Assembly (NCBI GenBank): GCA_017745075.1
Contig: JAGIAD010000004.1
Coordinates: 124,001 to 188,000, forward strand
Reading direction: 5' to 3'
DNA: 64,000 bases
Origin: Sphingobacteriaceae bacterium
GTDB taxonomy: Bacteria > Bacteroidota > Bacteroidia > Sphingobacteriales > Sphingobacteriaceae
Shown here piece after piece: positions 25,011 through 32,497 of this stretch. The translations under genes and the position numbers were made by a program. The stretch's first letter is position 1, and each line of letters opens with the position of its first letter. The notes beneath the pieces were generated by a model, which saw only the letters and a list, made by a program, of their open reading frames with translations, made no database searches and was not told the DNA's origin.

Positions 25011-25039
25011 AAAATAAGGCGGACTAGCCGCCTTATTTT
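25011..25039 (-). terminator. Rho-independent terminator after the small exported peptide
   Basis: AAAATAAGGCGG and CCGCCTTATTTT are perfectly complementary around a five-base loop, and on the minus strand the stem runs into TTTTTATTT. It ends the short gene at 25042-25242 and separates it from the kinase operon. It could work in both directions. Confidence 0.85.
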
Positions 25040-25041
25040 CA

Positions 25042-25242
25042 CTATGGTTTTGGTGGTTTGATTTGACCACCTTCGCCACCGGTATCATCATCACCTGGAT
25101 CTGTTGGTGGCGGATCTCCTGGATCGCCAGGATCCGTATCATTGGTGCTTACTACTGTACCACCATTGTGGCTGCAATTGTTATTTGTATTTGCAGGCGT
25201 TGCCAGGCCAAGTAATATGGCAATAAAAAGAGGTAAAAACAT
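25042..25242 (-). CDS. Tiny exported acidic Asp/Pro/Gly-rich peptide
   Basis: A 66-residue ORF with a short hydrophobic start (MFLPLFIAILLGLATPANT) that looks like a signal peptide, one Cys, and a low-complexity tail made of DPGDPGDPPPTDPGDDD units ending in GGQIKPPKP. It has its own strong terminator, which supports expression. The unit is bounded upstream by an 8-bp perfect hairpin (25279-25300) in the presumed leader. The tail would be disordered and could bind calcium. No family is recognised, and a non-coding explanation is possible. Confidence 0.55.
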   Translation of the reverse strand: MFLPLFIAILLGLATPANTNNNCSHNGGTVVSTNDTDPGDPGDPPPTDPGDDDTGGEGGQIKPPKP

Positions 25243-25619
25243 CTTGTCAAAAATTAAAGGGTGATAAAATCTGTAGGTCCCCGCGAATCCTATCGCGGGG
25301 GTTGCTACGGTTGTATCAGAAGGCCTTCTGAAAATTTTTGGGAAGTATTGAGTGTCTGTCGCGGGAGCTAGTAACTGCTTCCCAAACCGGCTAATAACTA
25401 CCGCGATTTCTACTCGTTTTTAACATTTAGTTCTTTGCTTGATTATAGTTTGAATCGTCGCTTGAATTAATTGTTGAGACAAATATCCAAGCTTCAAATC
25501 GCTAGTTTTCAGATAATTCCAAAGATTCTGAATAATTCTTTTTAAATTCCAAAGAATTCCGGAAACCCGTAAGGATTCCAAAAATTCCATTTTTACTTTT
25601 ACATTAAATTTTTTGAAAA
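25243..25619. other. Intergenic region with hairpin, repeated ATTCC words and a promoter
   Basis: About 375 bases between divergent genes. CCCCGCGA (25279-25286) and TCGCGGGG (25293-25300) form a perfect 8-bp stem. From 25516 to 25590 the word ATTCC occurs six times, twice as AATTCCAAAGA. The CCGTAAG promoter of the following gene is at 25567-25601. Confidence 0.5.
25557..25601 (+). promoter_or_regulatory. CCGTAAG-type promoter of the membrane protein gene
   Basis: TTCCGGAAACCCGTAAGG (25557-25574) is followed, 20 bases after CCGTAAG (25567-25573), by TACTTTTA (25594-25601). The -7 box matches TAnnTTTG except the last base. The ATG is 18 bases downstream. Confidence 0.5.
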
Positions 25620-26663
25620 ATGCCTGAAGATTATCAAGACATAGTATTGGCTGCCTATAAAAAGATGAGGGATAATGGGAAGCTGCGTGCAATTTTGCCT
25701 AGAGAAACAACTACTAAATTAAGAAGCGCTTATTTGAAGGTTTACGAAAGTAGGCATGATCCAAAGGACCTAGATATACTTGCAGTGTTCTTTGATGTAG
25801 ATAGAATGGATTGCGATTTTGAGAACATTTTAAACAAGTCTGAACCTGATGATTACAAAGCTCTTTGGAAACATATTAGAGGTAAAACAATCACAACCGA
25901 CGAGAAAAATAGTGATCTTTTAGCCTGGTTAATAGATTTGGAACCCAGACCGAGTAGTTCTTATTATTTGAGTGCTGATAAAACAATTAAAATAGGTGGG
26001 ATACCTATAAATGAGCTTTTTCTCCCTCCAGTGCCACCAATTCCACCCGGCCCCCAAAAGCCACCAATTCATACTGAAGATCCCGTTTACATCCCGCGCT
26101 TCTCACCGCGTTACATCATCCTTTCCTGTATCCTTTTACTCTTTATTGGCAGCACTTCTTTTTTTGCCTGGGAGCGTATTGCCGCAAGCGTTAGAACGCC
26201 CAATGCAGGCGAGAATTCTATGTATTGGGATGGTGATCACTACGAACCTGTTAAAGCTGGGCAACAGGAGCCTGGGATTGCCATCATTCCATTAAACCTT
26301 AAAAAGTTAGAGCAGCAAAGAAAAATTAATTTACCAGATACGCTAACCAGTTATTCGATTGGTAAAGTGTGGTATAAAGGTCATGGCAAGGACCATGAAT
26401 TTTTTACTGATAGTGGCGCGTATCCTTTAGATACACAAAGAGTATTAAAACCACTTTCAAATATAATCTTAACCAAGTATACTTCTAATTATAGGTATTT
26501 GCTTACACGGTTAGTGTGGTTTTTATGTGCTGCATTTTTTGTAGGCATTTGCGGTATTTGGGCAAGTAGATTAAAGAAAGAAGTAAAACAGCCTCTGGAA
26601 AAACCAAAGGCTGAAGAAGGAGAGACATTGAACTTTATAGCGTCACAAACTGTAAGTTGTTAA
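25620..26663 (+). CDS. Unknown two-helix membrane protein
   Basis: A 347-residue protein. Residues 1-125 form a soluble, charged domain (DIVLAAYKKMRDNGKLRAIL, DPKDLDILAVFFDVDRMDCDF). A Pro-rich linker follows (LPPVPPIPPGPQKPP, about 140-154), then a membrane helix near 165-187, an outside domain of about 110 residues (IGKVWYKGHGKDHEFFTDSG) and a second helix near 298-322. The family is not recognised. The layout suggests a signal or stress protein that spans the inner membrane. Its last 29 bases overlap the end of the convergent gene. It carries a CCGTAAG-type promoter. Confidence 0.72.
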   Translation: MPEDYQDIVLAAYKKMRDNGKLRAILPRETTTKLRSAYLKVYESRHDPKDLDILAVFFDVDRMDCDFENILNKSEPDDYKALWKHIRGKTITTDEKNSDLLAWLIDLEPRPSSSYYLSADKTIKIGGIPINELFLPPVPPIPPGPQKPPIHTEDPVYIPRFSPRYIILSCILLLFIGSTSFFAWERIAASVRTPNAGENSMYWDGDHYEPVKAGQQEPGIAIIPLNLKKLEQQRKINLPDTLTSYSIGKVWYKGHGKDHEFFTDSGAYPLDTQRVLKPLSNIILTKYTSNYRYLLTRLVWFLCAAFFVGICGIWASRLKKEVKQPLEKPKAEEGETLNFIASQTVSC

Positions 26664-27615
26664 GGTATGAAGAGACACCTTCCTGTACCTTTTTTAAATC
26701 TTTACATTCGTGTTTTTCTAATACCCGGATGCTTTGCAATAATAGGTTTTCTTTCAATTTATTATAATCAGGCGAAATTTCTTCGTCTTTTAAAAAGATG
26801 CTGATGTTGTTTAAAAAAGATTCCGGTCCTTCTTTAAAATAAGAAGCTTTGATGTACATCCAGTTGTATAAAATGCTGCGGTTATAGGTGTCGGTTTCCA
26901 TAGTTTCCAATAACTCCTTAAAAAAGAAATCGTAATAAAATAGATCGCCAAATGGCGTTTCATGGGCCGAACTGTTTAAAATAGCCAATTGTATAAATAC
27001 CGAATCGAGGGTATTCTCCGTCATTTGCCTGATCTGCATAAATTTTTGATGGTTCCAGTCATTGATGCATAATCCATCTGTATTTCCGTTAATGATAAAC
27101 CGGAGTATCGAACGTAGTAAGGTAAAACCTTCGAGGTATTTTTTACTGCTGAACAAAATGCGCGAAATATTCTGTAATTGTTCTATACGTCTAAACTGCA
27201 GTATTTCATAACCTTCGGCCTCCAGCCTGGCACTTAAAGATAAGCCGGAAACCAGTAAATCAATCCCCTGGTTAAACTGCCCGGCCTTATAATGGTAGTT
27301 GGCCCATGCCGATAGTTTGAAAAGCCTGATTAAACATTGAGGCTCTTCTTCAAAATCTTCGAAAGCGGTATCGCCCAAAAGCAGAATGTCATGTGCTTCG
27401 GTAAGTTTATTTTTTCTGCACAGTACCACGGCGTTAAAATAGGTGTCTGTTACCTCCGAAATGCGGTCATTCATTTCGTCGCCCATTTTTTTTGCTGCTT
27501 CTGCATTTAACAGGATGCTGAATACGCCCCGCTGTGGCTTGGCAAACTTATCTGCAGTTTTGTAATGGTCGTTTAGCCTTAAAGTTTCGATAAATGAAGT
27601 TATTGCTGTTTTCAT
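26635..27615 (-). CDS. Helical protein linked to the lanthipeptide exporter
   Basis: A 326-residue all-helical protein with no signal, membrane segment or known motif; helix-pair spacing resembles TPR-like repeats (FKLSAWANYHYKAGQFNQGIDLLVSGLSL, SRILFSSKKYLEGFTLLRSIL). The gene starts 10 bases after the C39 exporter gene and is surely in the same transcript. A role as adaptor between the modification enzymes or the precursor and the exporter is possible. I do not know the family. It converges with, and overlaps by 29 bases, the gene at 25620-26663. Confidence 0.7.
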   Translation of the reverse strand: MKTAITSFIETLRLNDHYKTADKFAKPQRGVFSILLNAEAAKKMGDEMNDRISEVTDTYFNAVVLCRKNKLTEAHDILLLGDTAFEDFEEEPQCLIRLFKLSAWANYHYKAGQFNQGIDLLVSGLSLSARLEAEGYEILQFRRIEQLQNISRILFSSKKYLEGFTLLRSILRFIINGNTDGLCINDWNHQKFMQIRQMTENTLDSVFIQLAILNSSAHETPFGDLFYYDFFFKELLETMETDTYNRSILYNWMYIKASYFKEGPESFLNNISIFLKDEEISPDYNKLKENLLLQSIRVLEKHECKDLKKVQEGVSSYLNNLQFVTL

Positions 27616-27625
27616 GGCTTATTGA

Positions 27626-29830
27626 TTAATTTCCTAATTCAAGCTGATTTTTGATCAATTCGTAATAATAACCGCGCCTGGCCACCAGGGCATTATGGTC
27701 GCCCTGTTCTACTACGTTACCGTTATCGAGCACTAAAATGTTATCTGCATTTTTAACAGTACTTAAGCGGTGCGCCACAATGAGCACGGTTTTCCCTTCG
27801 AAAAAGTGATAGAGGCGTTCCATAATTACTTTTTCGTTTGATGAATCCAGCGAACTTGTAGCCTCATCCAGAAAAATATATTCGGGATTTCTGTATACCA
27901 TACGGGCAATCAGTACCCTTTGCCGTTGTCCGCCACTTAAACCTTTTCCATCCTCCCCGATTTTGGTATAAATACCCAGCGGCTGACTTTTTATATACTG
28001 CTCTATATTGGCAATGTGGATGGCGCGGTCCATTTCTGCCGGATCGGTAAATTCTTCATTGAGGGCAATGTTATTGGCAATGGTATCAGAAAAGATAAAT
28101 CCATCCTGCATCACCACGCCGCAGTGCTGGCGCCAAAACTTTGGACTGATCATGCTAAAGGGCAGGTTATCTATATAAATTTCGCCCGATGTTGGTTCTG
28201 ATATTCTTTGCAACAGCTTTAAAATGGTGGTTTTTCCACTTCCGCTACTGCCAACGATGGCTGTGGTTTTACCTCCCGGGATGGTAAAATCCAGGTTATT
28301 TAAAACGGGTTTATTACCTGCCCCGGGATAAATAAAACTCATATTTTTAATTTGTATGCTCCTCCCTGGAGGCATCTTATAGGTATAATTTTTAGTCGGC
28401 GATTCCTCATCTTCCAAATGCTGTATCTGCTCCAAACGGTCCATACTGATCTGCGCATCCTGGTAAGATTGTAAGAAAGAGGCCAGTTGTACAATAGGGG
28501 CATTCATTTGCCCGATGATAAACTGTATAGCCATCATATCGCCCAGGCTTACCTGTTTATCGATTACCAGGCGGGTGGCCAAAAAGAGAATCAGGATATT
28601 TTTAGCCTGGTTGATAAAAGTAGCGCCTACCTGTTGGTACTGACTTAATGAAAGTGTTTTCACATTTAAACGGAAGAGTTTGGCCTGTATCCCTTCCCAT
28701 TCCCATATTTTTTTGGTGCCGCAGTCGTTTATTTTAATTTCGTGGATACCATTTACTACCTGCAGGGTTTTTGCGCGGTTTTGGGCCTGCAGTTCGAAAC
28801 GCTTAAAATCGAGTTTTTTCCTTTTCTCCATAAAAATGTAGATCCAGGCAAAATAAACGGCACTGCCAATAATAAATACCAAGCATATGGTGGGATTGTA
28901 GATAAATAGTACTACACTGAAAACCAGAAAAGCAACCATCATAAATAAGGTATTGAGTGTGCTGCCGGTTAGCAGGGATTCAATCCTTTTATGATCCTCG
29001 ATGCGCTGTAAAATATCGCTGTTTAACTTGGTATCGAAAAAAGACAACGGAAGGTTTAATAGTTTGTTCAAAAAGTTGGATAAAATAGACAGGTTAACCC
29101 TTGCGGTAATGTGGAGCAGTATCCAGCCGCGCAACAACTCTACCGAGGTTTGCCCAAGCGTCATTAACAGCTGCCCGAAAAGGAGAATATAGATAAAGTT
29201 TACATCGTCTCCTTTTACCCCGACATCTACCAGGGCTTTTGTAAAGAAAGGGAATATCAACTGTATTACAGCGCCGGCCAACAAACCGGCGGCCAGTTGT
29301 TTCAAAAGTTTTTTATAATGAAAAACATGTTTAAGCAATACAGTCATGCTACCGCGTTTTTCGGTAATATCTTCTTCGGTAAGGTAAAAATCAGGCGTTG
29401 GGCTCAGTAGTAAGGCTATGCCCGCAGCTTTTTGGTTAATGGAGGTATATGCCCAGTTATTAAGAAATTCATCGTGTGTATAGGCATGCAGGCCGCTGGC
29501 GGGATCGGAAATGTATACCTTCTTTTTGGTAATTTTATATACCACTACAAAATGGTTTTTACGCCAGTGGATAATGCAAGGGAGTTGTCCGCGTTTTTCG
29601 AGCTTTTCGAAAGTGATATTGCCGCCTACAGATTGGATGCCTATTTTCTCGGCCGCTTTGCTGATCCCTAAAAGCGATACACCCGTTTTACCGATCTGGC
29701 TTAGTGTGCGGATTTTTTGGATGGAGAAAAACTTGCCGTAAAACTTGGTAATGATCTGTAGGCAGGTTGGGCCACAGTCCATCACATCGTGTTGTTTATA
29801 ATGCGGAAAATTTGCGAGCTGTATCTTCAT
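27626..29830 (-). CDS. C39 peptidase-containing ABC exporter (LanT-like)
   Basis: A 734-residue fusion. The C39 peptidase (about residues 1-140) has the Cys of DCGPTCLQ, His in KNHFVVVYKI and Asp in YISDPASG. A six-helix membrane domain (about 165-450) follows, then the ATPase with VGSSGSGKTT (Walker A), LSGGQRQRV (signature) and IFLDEATSSLD (Walker B). It should cut the precursors after their GG and carry the core peptide across the inner membrane. It is split from the biosynthetic operon by the two-component genes but is the only full exporter in the locus. The start overlaps upstream sequence of the divergent kinase. Confidence 0.93.
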   Translation of the reverse strand: MKIQLANFPHYKQHDVMDCGPTCLQIITKFYGKFFSIQKIRTLSQIGKTGVSLLGISKAAEKIGIQSVGGNITFEKLEKRGQLPCIIHWRKNHFVVVYKITKKKVYISDPASGLHAYTHDEFLNNWAYTSINQKAAGIALLLSPTPDFYLTEEDITEKRGSMTVLLKHVFHYKKLLKQLAAGLLAGAVIQLIFPFFTKALVDVGVKGDDVNFIYILLFGQLLMTLGQTSVELLRGWILLHITARVNLSILSNFLNKLLNLPLSFFDTKLNSDILQRIEDHKRIESLLTGSTLNTLFMMVAFLVFSVVLFIYNPTICLVFIIGSAVYFAWIYIFMEKRKKLDFKRFELQAQNRAKTLQVVNGIHEIKINDCGTKKIWEWEGIQAKLFRLNVKTLSLSQYQQVGATFINQAKNILILFLATRLVIDKQVSLGDMMAIQFIIGQMNAPIVQLASFLQSYQDAQISMDRLEQIQHLEDEESPTKNYTYKMPPGRSIQIKNMSFIYPGAGNKPVLNNLDFTIPGGKTTAIVGSSGSGKTTILKLLQRISEPTSGEIYIDNLPFSMISPKFWRQHCGVVMQDGFIFSDTIANNIALNEEFTDPAEMDRAIHIANIEQYIKSQPLGIYTKIGEDGKGLSGGQRQRVLIARMVYRNPEYIFLDEATSSLDSSNEKVIMERLYHFFEGKTVLIVAHRLSTVKNADNILVLDNGNVVEQGDHNALVARRGYYYELIKNQLELGN

Positions 29831-29983
29831 TCTTGTAAATATTTAATTATAGGAAAGTCTAAAACCTTCTTATTTATCAAAAGAAAAAATATATATTTAT
29901 CTCTCAAGTTTTTTTCGACGAAATCACTTTTAAATGCTACAAAATTGAATATTATACATTCTGCCAAAGGGAATTTTAAGCGG

Positions 29984-31060
29984 GTGCAAGAGCTGGAGTG
30001 GGATATTAAATATACAACCCCAATCAGGATTGCTTTACACCTGCTCTTATGGATTTTGCTCGGTTATATGTATTACCGGGGTTATAGTAAATTCGATAAA
30101 ACCATGGGCTGGTTTTTGGTGGGCAAAGACCTTGTTGCGGTAATCAGTATTTTTTATGTGGGCTCGTATTTTATACTCGACAGGTATTTGTTTAAAGGGA
30201 AGTTTTTGGCTACCGTTTTATTTGTAGTGTTAAGTTATTTATGGTGGGCAACACTTACCTATTTGGTGTGTTTGTATTTAAAAGCAAACCTTTCGCCCGA
30301 TTCGAAACTGATGTTGTATGCCGATTTTGTAGTCAAAAGTGGCTTTGTGGGGGTCTTCTCGATTAAAATGTTCCTTTTTTATTTTCTGGATTTTTTATAC
30401 CTCCTGTTCCCGCCGCTTAGTATTAAACTGATGAAATCAATTGTAGCACAGAGCAATAAACGTATTGCACTGGAGCGCGACAACCTGAACCTGGAGATCA
30501 ATTTTTTAAAGGCACAGATCAATCCCCATTTTCTGTTCAATACTTTAAATAATATTTACCGCATGGTAAATAAGAAAGACGAGCAGACGGGGCCAATGGT
30601 TCTTCATTTGGCAGGTTTAATGCGTTACACCCTGTACGAATCGAATGATCCGGAGGTGTTGTTATCGCGCGAAATTGAATTTATCAGGGATTATCTCGAG
30701 CTGGAAAGCATCAGGTACGGAGATGAAGTAAAGATCGACCTTGACATCGATAAACCGGAAAAACCCTTGCGCATTGTACCGCTCATTATATTTCCCTTTA
30801 TAGAAAATGCTTTTAAACATGGACCTGATGCCAGCATAGAATCGGCCTGGATCCGCATCAAGATCAAGGTTTATGGAGAGCAGCTTTACTTTGAAGTGGC
30901 CAATAGCTGTACCCACAGGCTGGCCAAAACAAAATTTGGAGGGCTGGGCATAGCCAACATTAAAAAAAGGCTTTTGATCCATTATCCAAACCAGCACGAA
31001 CTGATTATTAAGAACGAATCAAACGAATACACGGTAACATTAAAATTAAACCTTAAATAA
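29984..31060 (+). CDS. LytS-type sensor histidine kinase of the lanthipeptide locus
   Basis: The frame is open from 29789, but that part overlaps the exporter gene and has no domain. The GTG at 29984, after AAAGGG, gives 358 residues starting VQELEWDIKYTTPIRI and is preferred. Four membrane helices (LLLWILLGYMYYRG; VISIFYVGSYFIL; FLATVLFVVLSYLWWATL; SIKMFLFYFLDFLYLL) precede the His_kinase domain with QINPHFLFNTLNNIYR and the ATP-binding motif PFIENAFKHG. This is a membrane-embedded sensor, unlike the TPR sensors elsewhere in the window. A peptide or envelope signal is plausible. Confidence 0.85.
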   Translation: MQELEWDIKYTTPIRIALHLLLWILLGYMYYRGYSKFDKTMGWFLVGKDLVAVISIFYVGSYFILDRYLFKGKFLATVLFVVLSYLWWATLTYLVCLYLKANLSPDSKLMLYADFVVKSGFVGVFSIKMFLFYFLDFLYLLFPPLSIKLMKSIVAQSNKRIALERDNLNLEINFLKAQINPHFLFNTLNNIYRMVNKKDEQTGPMVLHLAGLMRYTLYESNDPEVLLSREIEFIRDYLELESIRYGDEVKIDLDIDKPEKPLRIVPLIIFPFIENAFKHGPDASIESAWIRIKIKVYGEQLYFEVANSCTHRLAKTKFGGLGIANIKKRLLIHYPNQHELIIKNESNEYTVTLKLNLK

Positions 31061-31096
31061 CCAAACTTACTTCATCATCCCTATCCAAACAACTCT

Positions 31097-31807
31097 ATGA
31101 CGCTTAAATGCTTAATTATTGATGACGAGCCCCTGGCCCGTGAAACTCTGGAAGAGTATATATCAAAAATCCCGTTTCTTGAACTTGCAGGCAGCTGCAA
31201 ACACGTTTTCGAAGCGATAGAAATACTACAAAGAGAACAGATTGATGTACTTTTCTCTGATATCCATATGCCCGAGGTAAATGGCATTGAACTGATTAAA
31301 ATGCTGCAGTACCGCCCCTATGTAATTTTTATTACAGCTTATGCCAATTATGCTGTAGAAGGTTTTGAGCTTGATGCAGTTGATTATATTGTTAAACCCT
31401 TCTCTTTCGAACGTTTTTTTAAGGCGGTAAACAAGTGTTTAACCATGAGCCAGCAGAAAAACAATAAACCCAGCACCGATCAGTCTAAATACCTTTTTGT
31501 TAAAGACGGTCATAAACTGCACCGTGTATTGTTTGATGAAATCTGCTACATTGAGGCCATGAAGGATTATATCAAAGTGGTACTGAAAGACCGGAGCATT
31601 ATTACGCACCTGACGATGAAACGGGTAGAAGACCAGCTTCCGGAGAGCCAGTTTATCCGCATACAAAAGTCGTATATCATCAATATCAACAGCTTAAAAT
31701 TTATTAGCGGCAACATGGCAGAACTGCATGATGTAAGCGATAAACTGCCAATTGGCAAGCAATATAAAGACCTGATTTTTGAACGTTTTGGCTTAAAGAA
31801 CGATTAA
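31097..31807 (+). CDS. LytTR-family response regulator of the lanthipeptide locus
   Basis: A 236-residue regulator with a receiver domain (Asp9-Asp10, phospho-acceptor Asp55 in LFSDIHMPEVNG, Lys in YIVKPFS) and a LytTR DNA-binding domain from about residue 135 (FDEICYIEAMKDYIKVVL; FIRIQKSYIININSLKFI; LPIGKQYKDLIFE). It is 36 bases after the kinase. Its last four bases overlap the end of the convergent HlyD-like gene. LytTR proteins bind two direct repeats one or two helical turns apart, and such a pair exists before the precursor genes (40741-40769), the likely target. Confidence 0.9.
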   Translation: MTLKCLIIDDEPLARETLEEYISKIPFLELAGSCKHVFEAIEILQREQIDVLFSDIHMPEVNGIELIKMLQYRPYVIFITAYANYAVEGFELDAVDYIVKPFSFERFFKAVNKCLTMSQQKNNKPSTDQSKYLFVKDGHKLHRVLFDEICYIEAMKDYIKVVLKDRSIITHLTMKRVEDQLPESQFIRIQKSYIININSLKFISGNMAELHDVSDKLPIGKQYKDLIFERFGLKND

Positions 31808-32496
31808 TTTAGTATACGTGAAAGAATGGTTTTATTATCAAGAACGAGCGTAAGCCGGGCATCTAAATTTAAAATGGCCACATAATTCAGATCAAGTACA
31901 CTTCCTGATGCCGGCGTTATTGTTCCGGTAAAATCAAACATATTATTGGCCTTTAAGGGGCCAAGGGTGTTGAGTTTACCATATAATTCGAGGTCATCAC
32001 CCAGCTGATTATTGGGCGTTATTTTAAAGACAGTGCTTTTTGAGTCATTTAACAAGCGGGCATATTCAGAACTGATTTGTCCTTTAAACTTAAACCCTCC
32101 ATTTGATGGCACAAACATAGCCAAAGTATCTTTCTTAACGGTTTCGGTTAAGGCACCATCATCATAAAACAGTTTGCCGGTAAAAGGAGCGGTGATGATT
32201 TGCTTTATTCCATCAACATCGGTCAGCGCTATGGCATCGCCCTTTTTTGCTGTAGCTCCTGATGTTTTTGAAAACTGACAAATATTTAAACTTTTTAAAA
32301 GGACAACAGCATTTTGCTCACGGTAAATTTTAACAGCTATAGCTTTTTTATCGGGATAATGGGTAAATGCCGACAATGCCACCAACAATAACAAAAGTAA
32401 AAGCAGGCTTCCGCCACCCGATTTAAGCAGCCATTTTGGAGGCTCGCCTACAATTTCTTTAATTTCTGCACTGTAAACGTGTTCTATCTTATCCAT
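31804..32496 (-). CDS. Short HlyD-like membrane protein, last gene of lanthipeptide operon
   Basis: A 230-residue protein with an N-terminal cytoplasmic segment (YSAEIKEIVGEPPKWLLK), one membrane helix (LLLLLLLLVALSAF, about 30-46) and a periplasmic part. That part has the lipoyl-like barrel of membrane-fusion proteins (GATAKKGDAIALTD, TAPFTGKLFY), split by no long coiled coil. Usual HlyD adaptors are about 430 residues, so this is a minimal form. It should couple the C39 exporter to an outer-membrane pore, perhaps the TonB-type barrel of this operon. It follows lanB by one base. Confidence 0.75.
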   Translation of the reverse strand: MDKIEHVYSAEIKEIVGEPPKWLLKSGGGSLLLLLLLLVALSAFTHYPDKKAIAVKIYREQNAVVLLKSLNICQFSKTSGATAKKGDAIALTDVDGIKQIITAPFTGKLFYDDGALTETVKKDTLAMFVPSNGGFKFKGQISSEYARLLNDSKSTVFKITPNNQLGDDLELYGKLNTLGPLKANNMFDFTGTITPASGSVLDLNYVAILNLDARLTLVLDNKTILSRILN

Positions 32497-32497
32497 A

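Noticed and set aside
25420..25692. A 90-codon minus-strand frame across the promoter of the membrane protein gene
   Set aside because: It overlaps the start of a better supported plus-strand gene and the CCGTAAG promoter, and its residues look like translated A+T-rich DNA.
29789..29983. Upstream extension of the LytS-type kinase of the lan locus
   Set aside because: The 65 residues overlap the exporter gene, are Lys/Phe/Ile-rich without a domain and precede a GTG with AAAGGG before it. The shorter start was kept.
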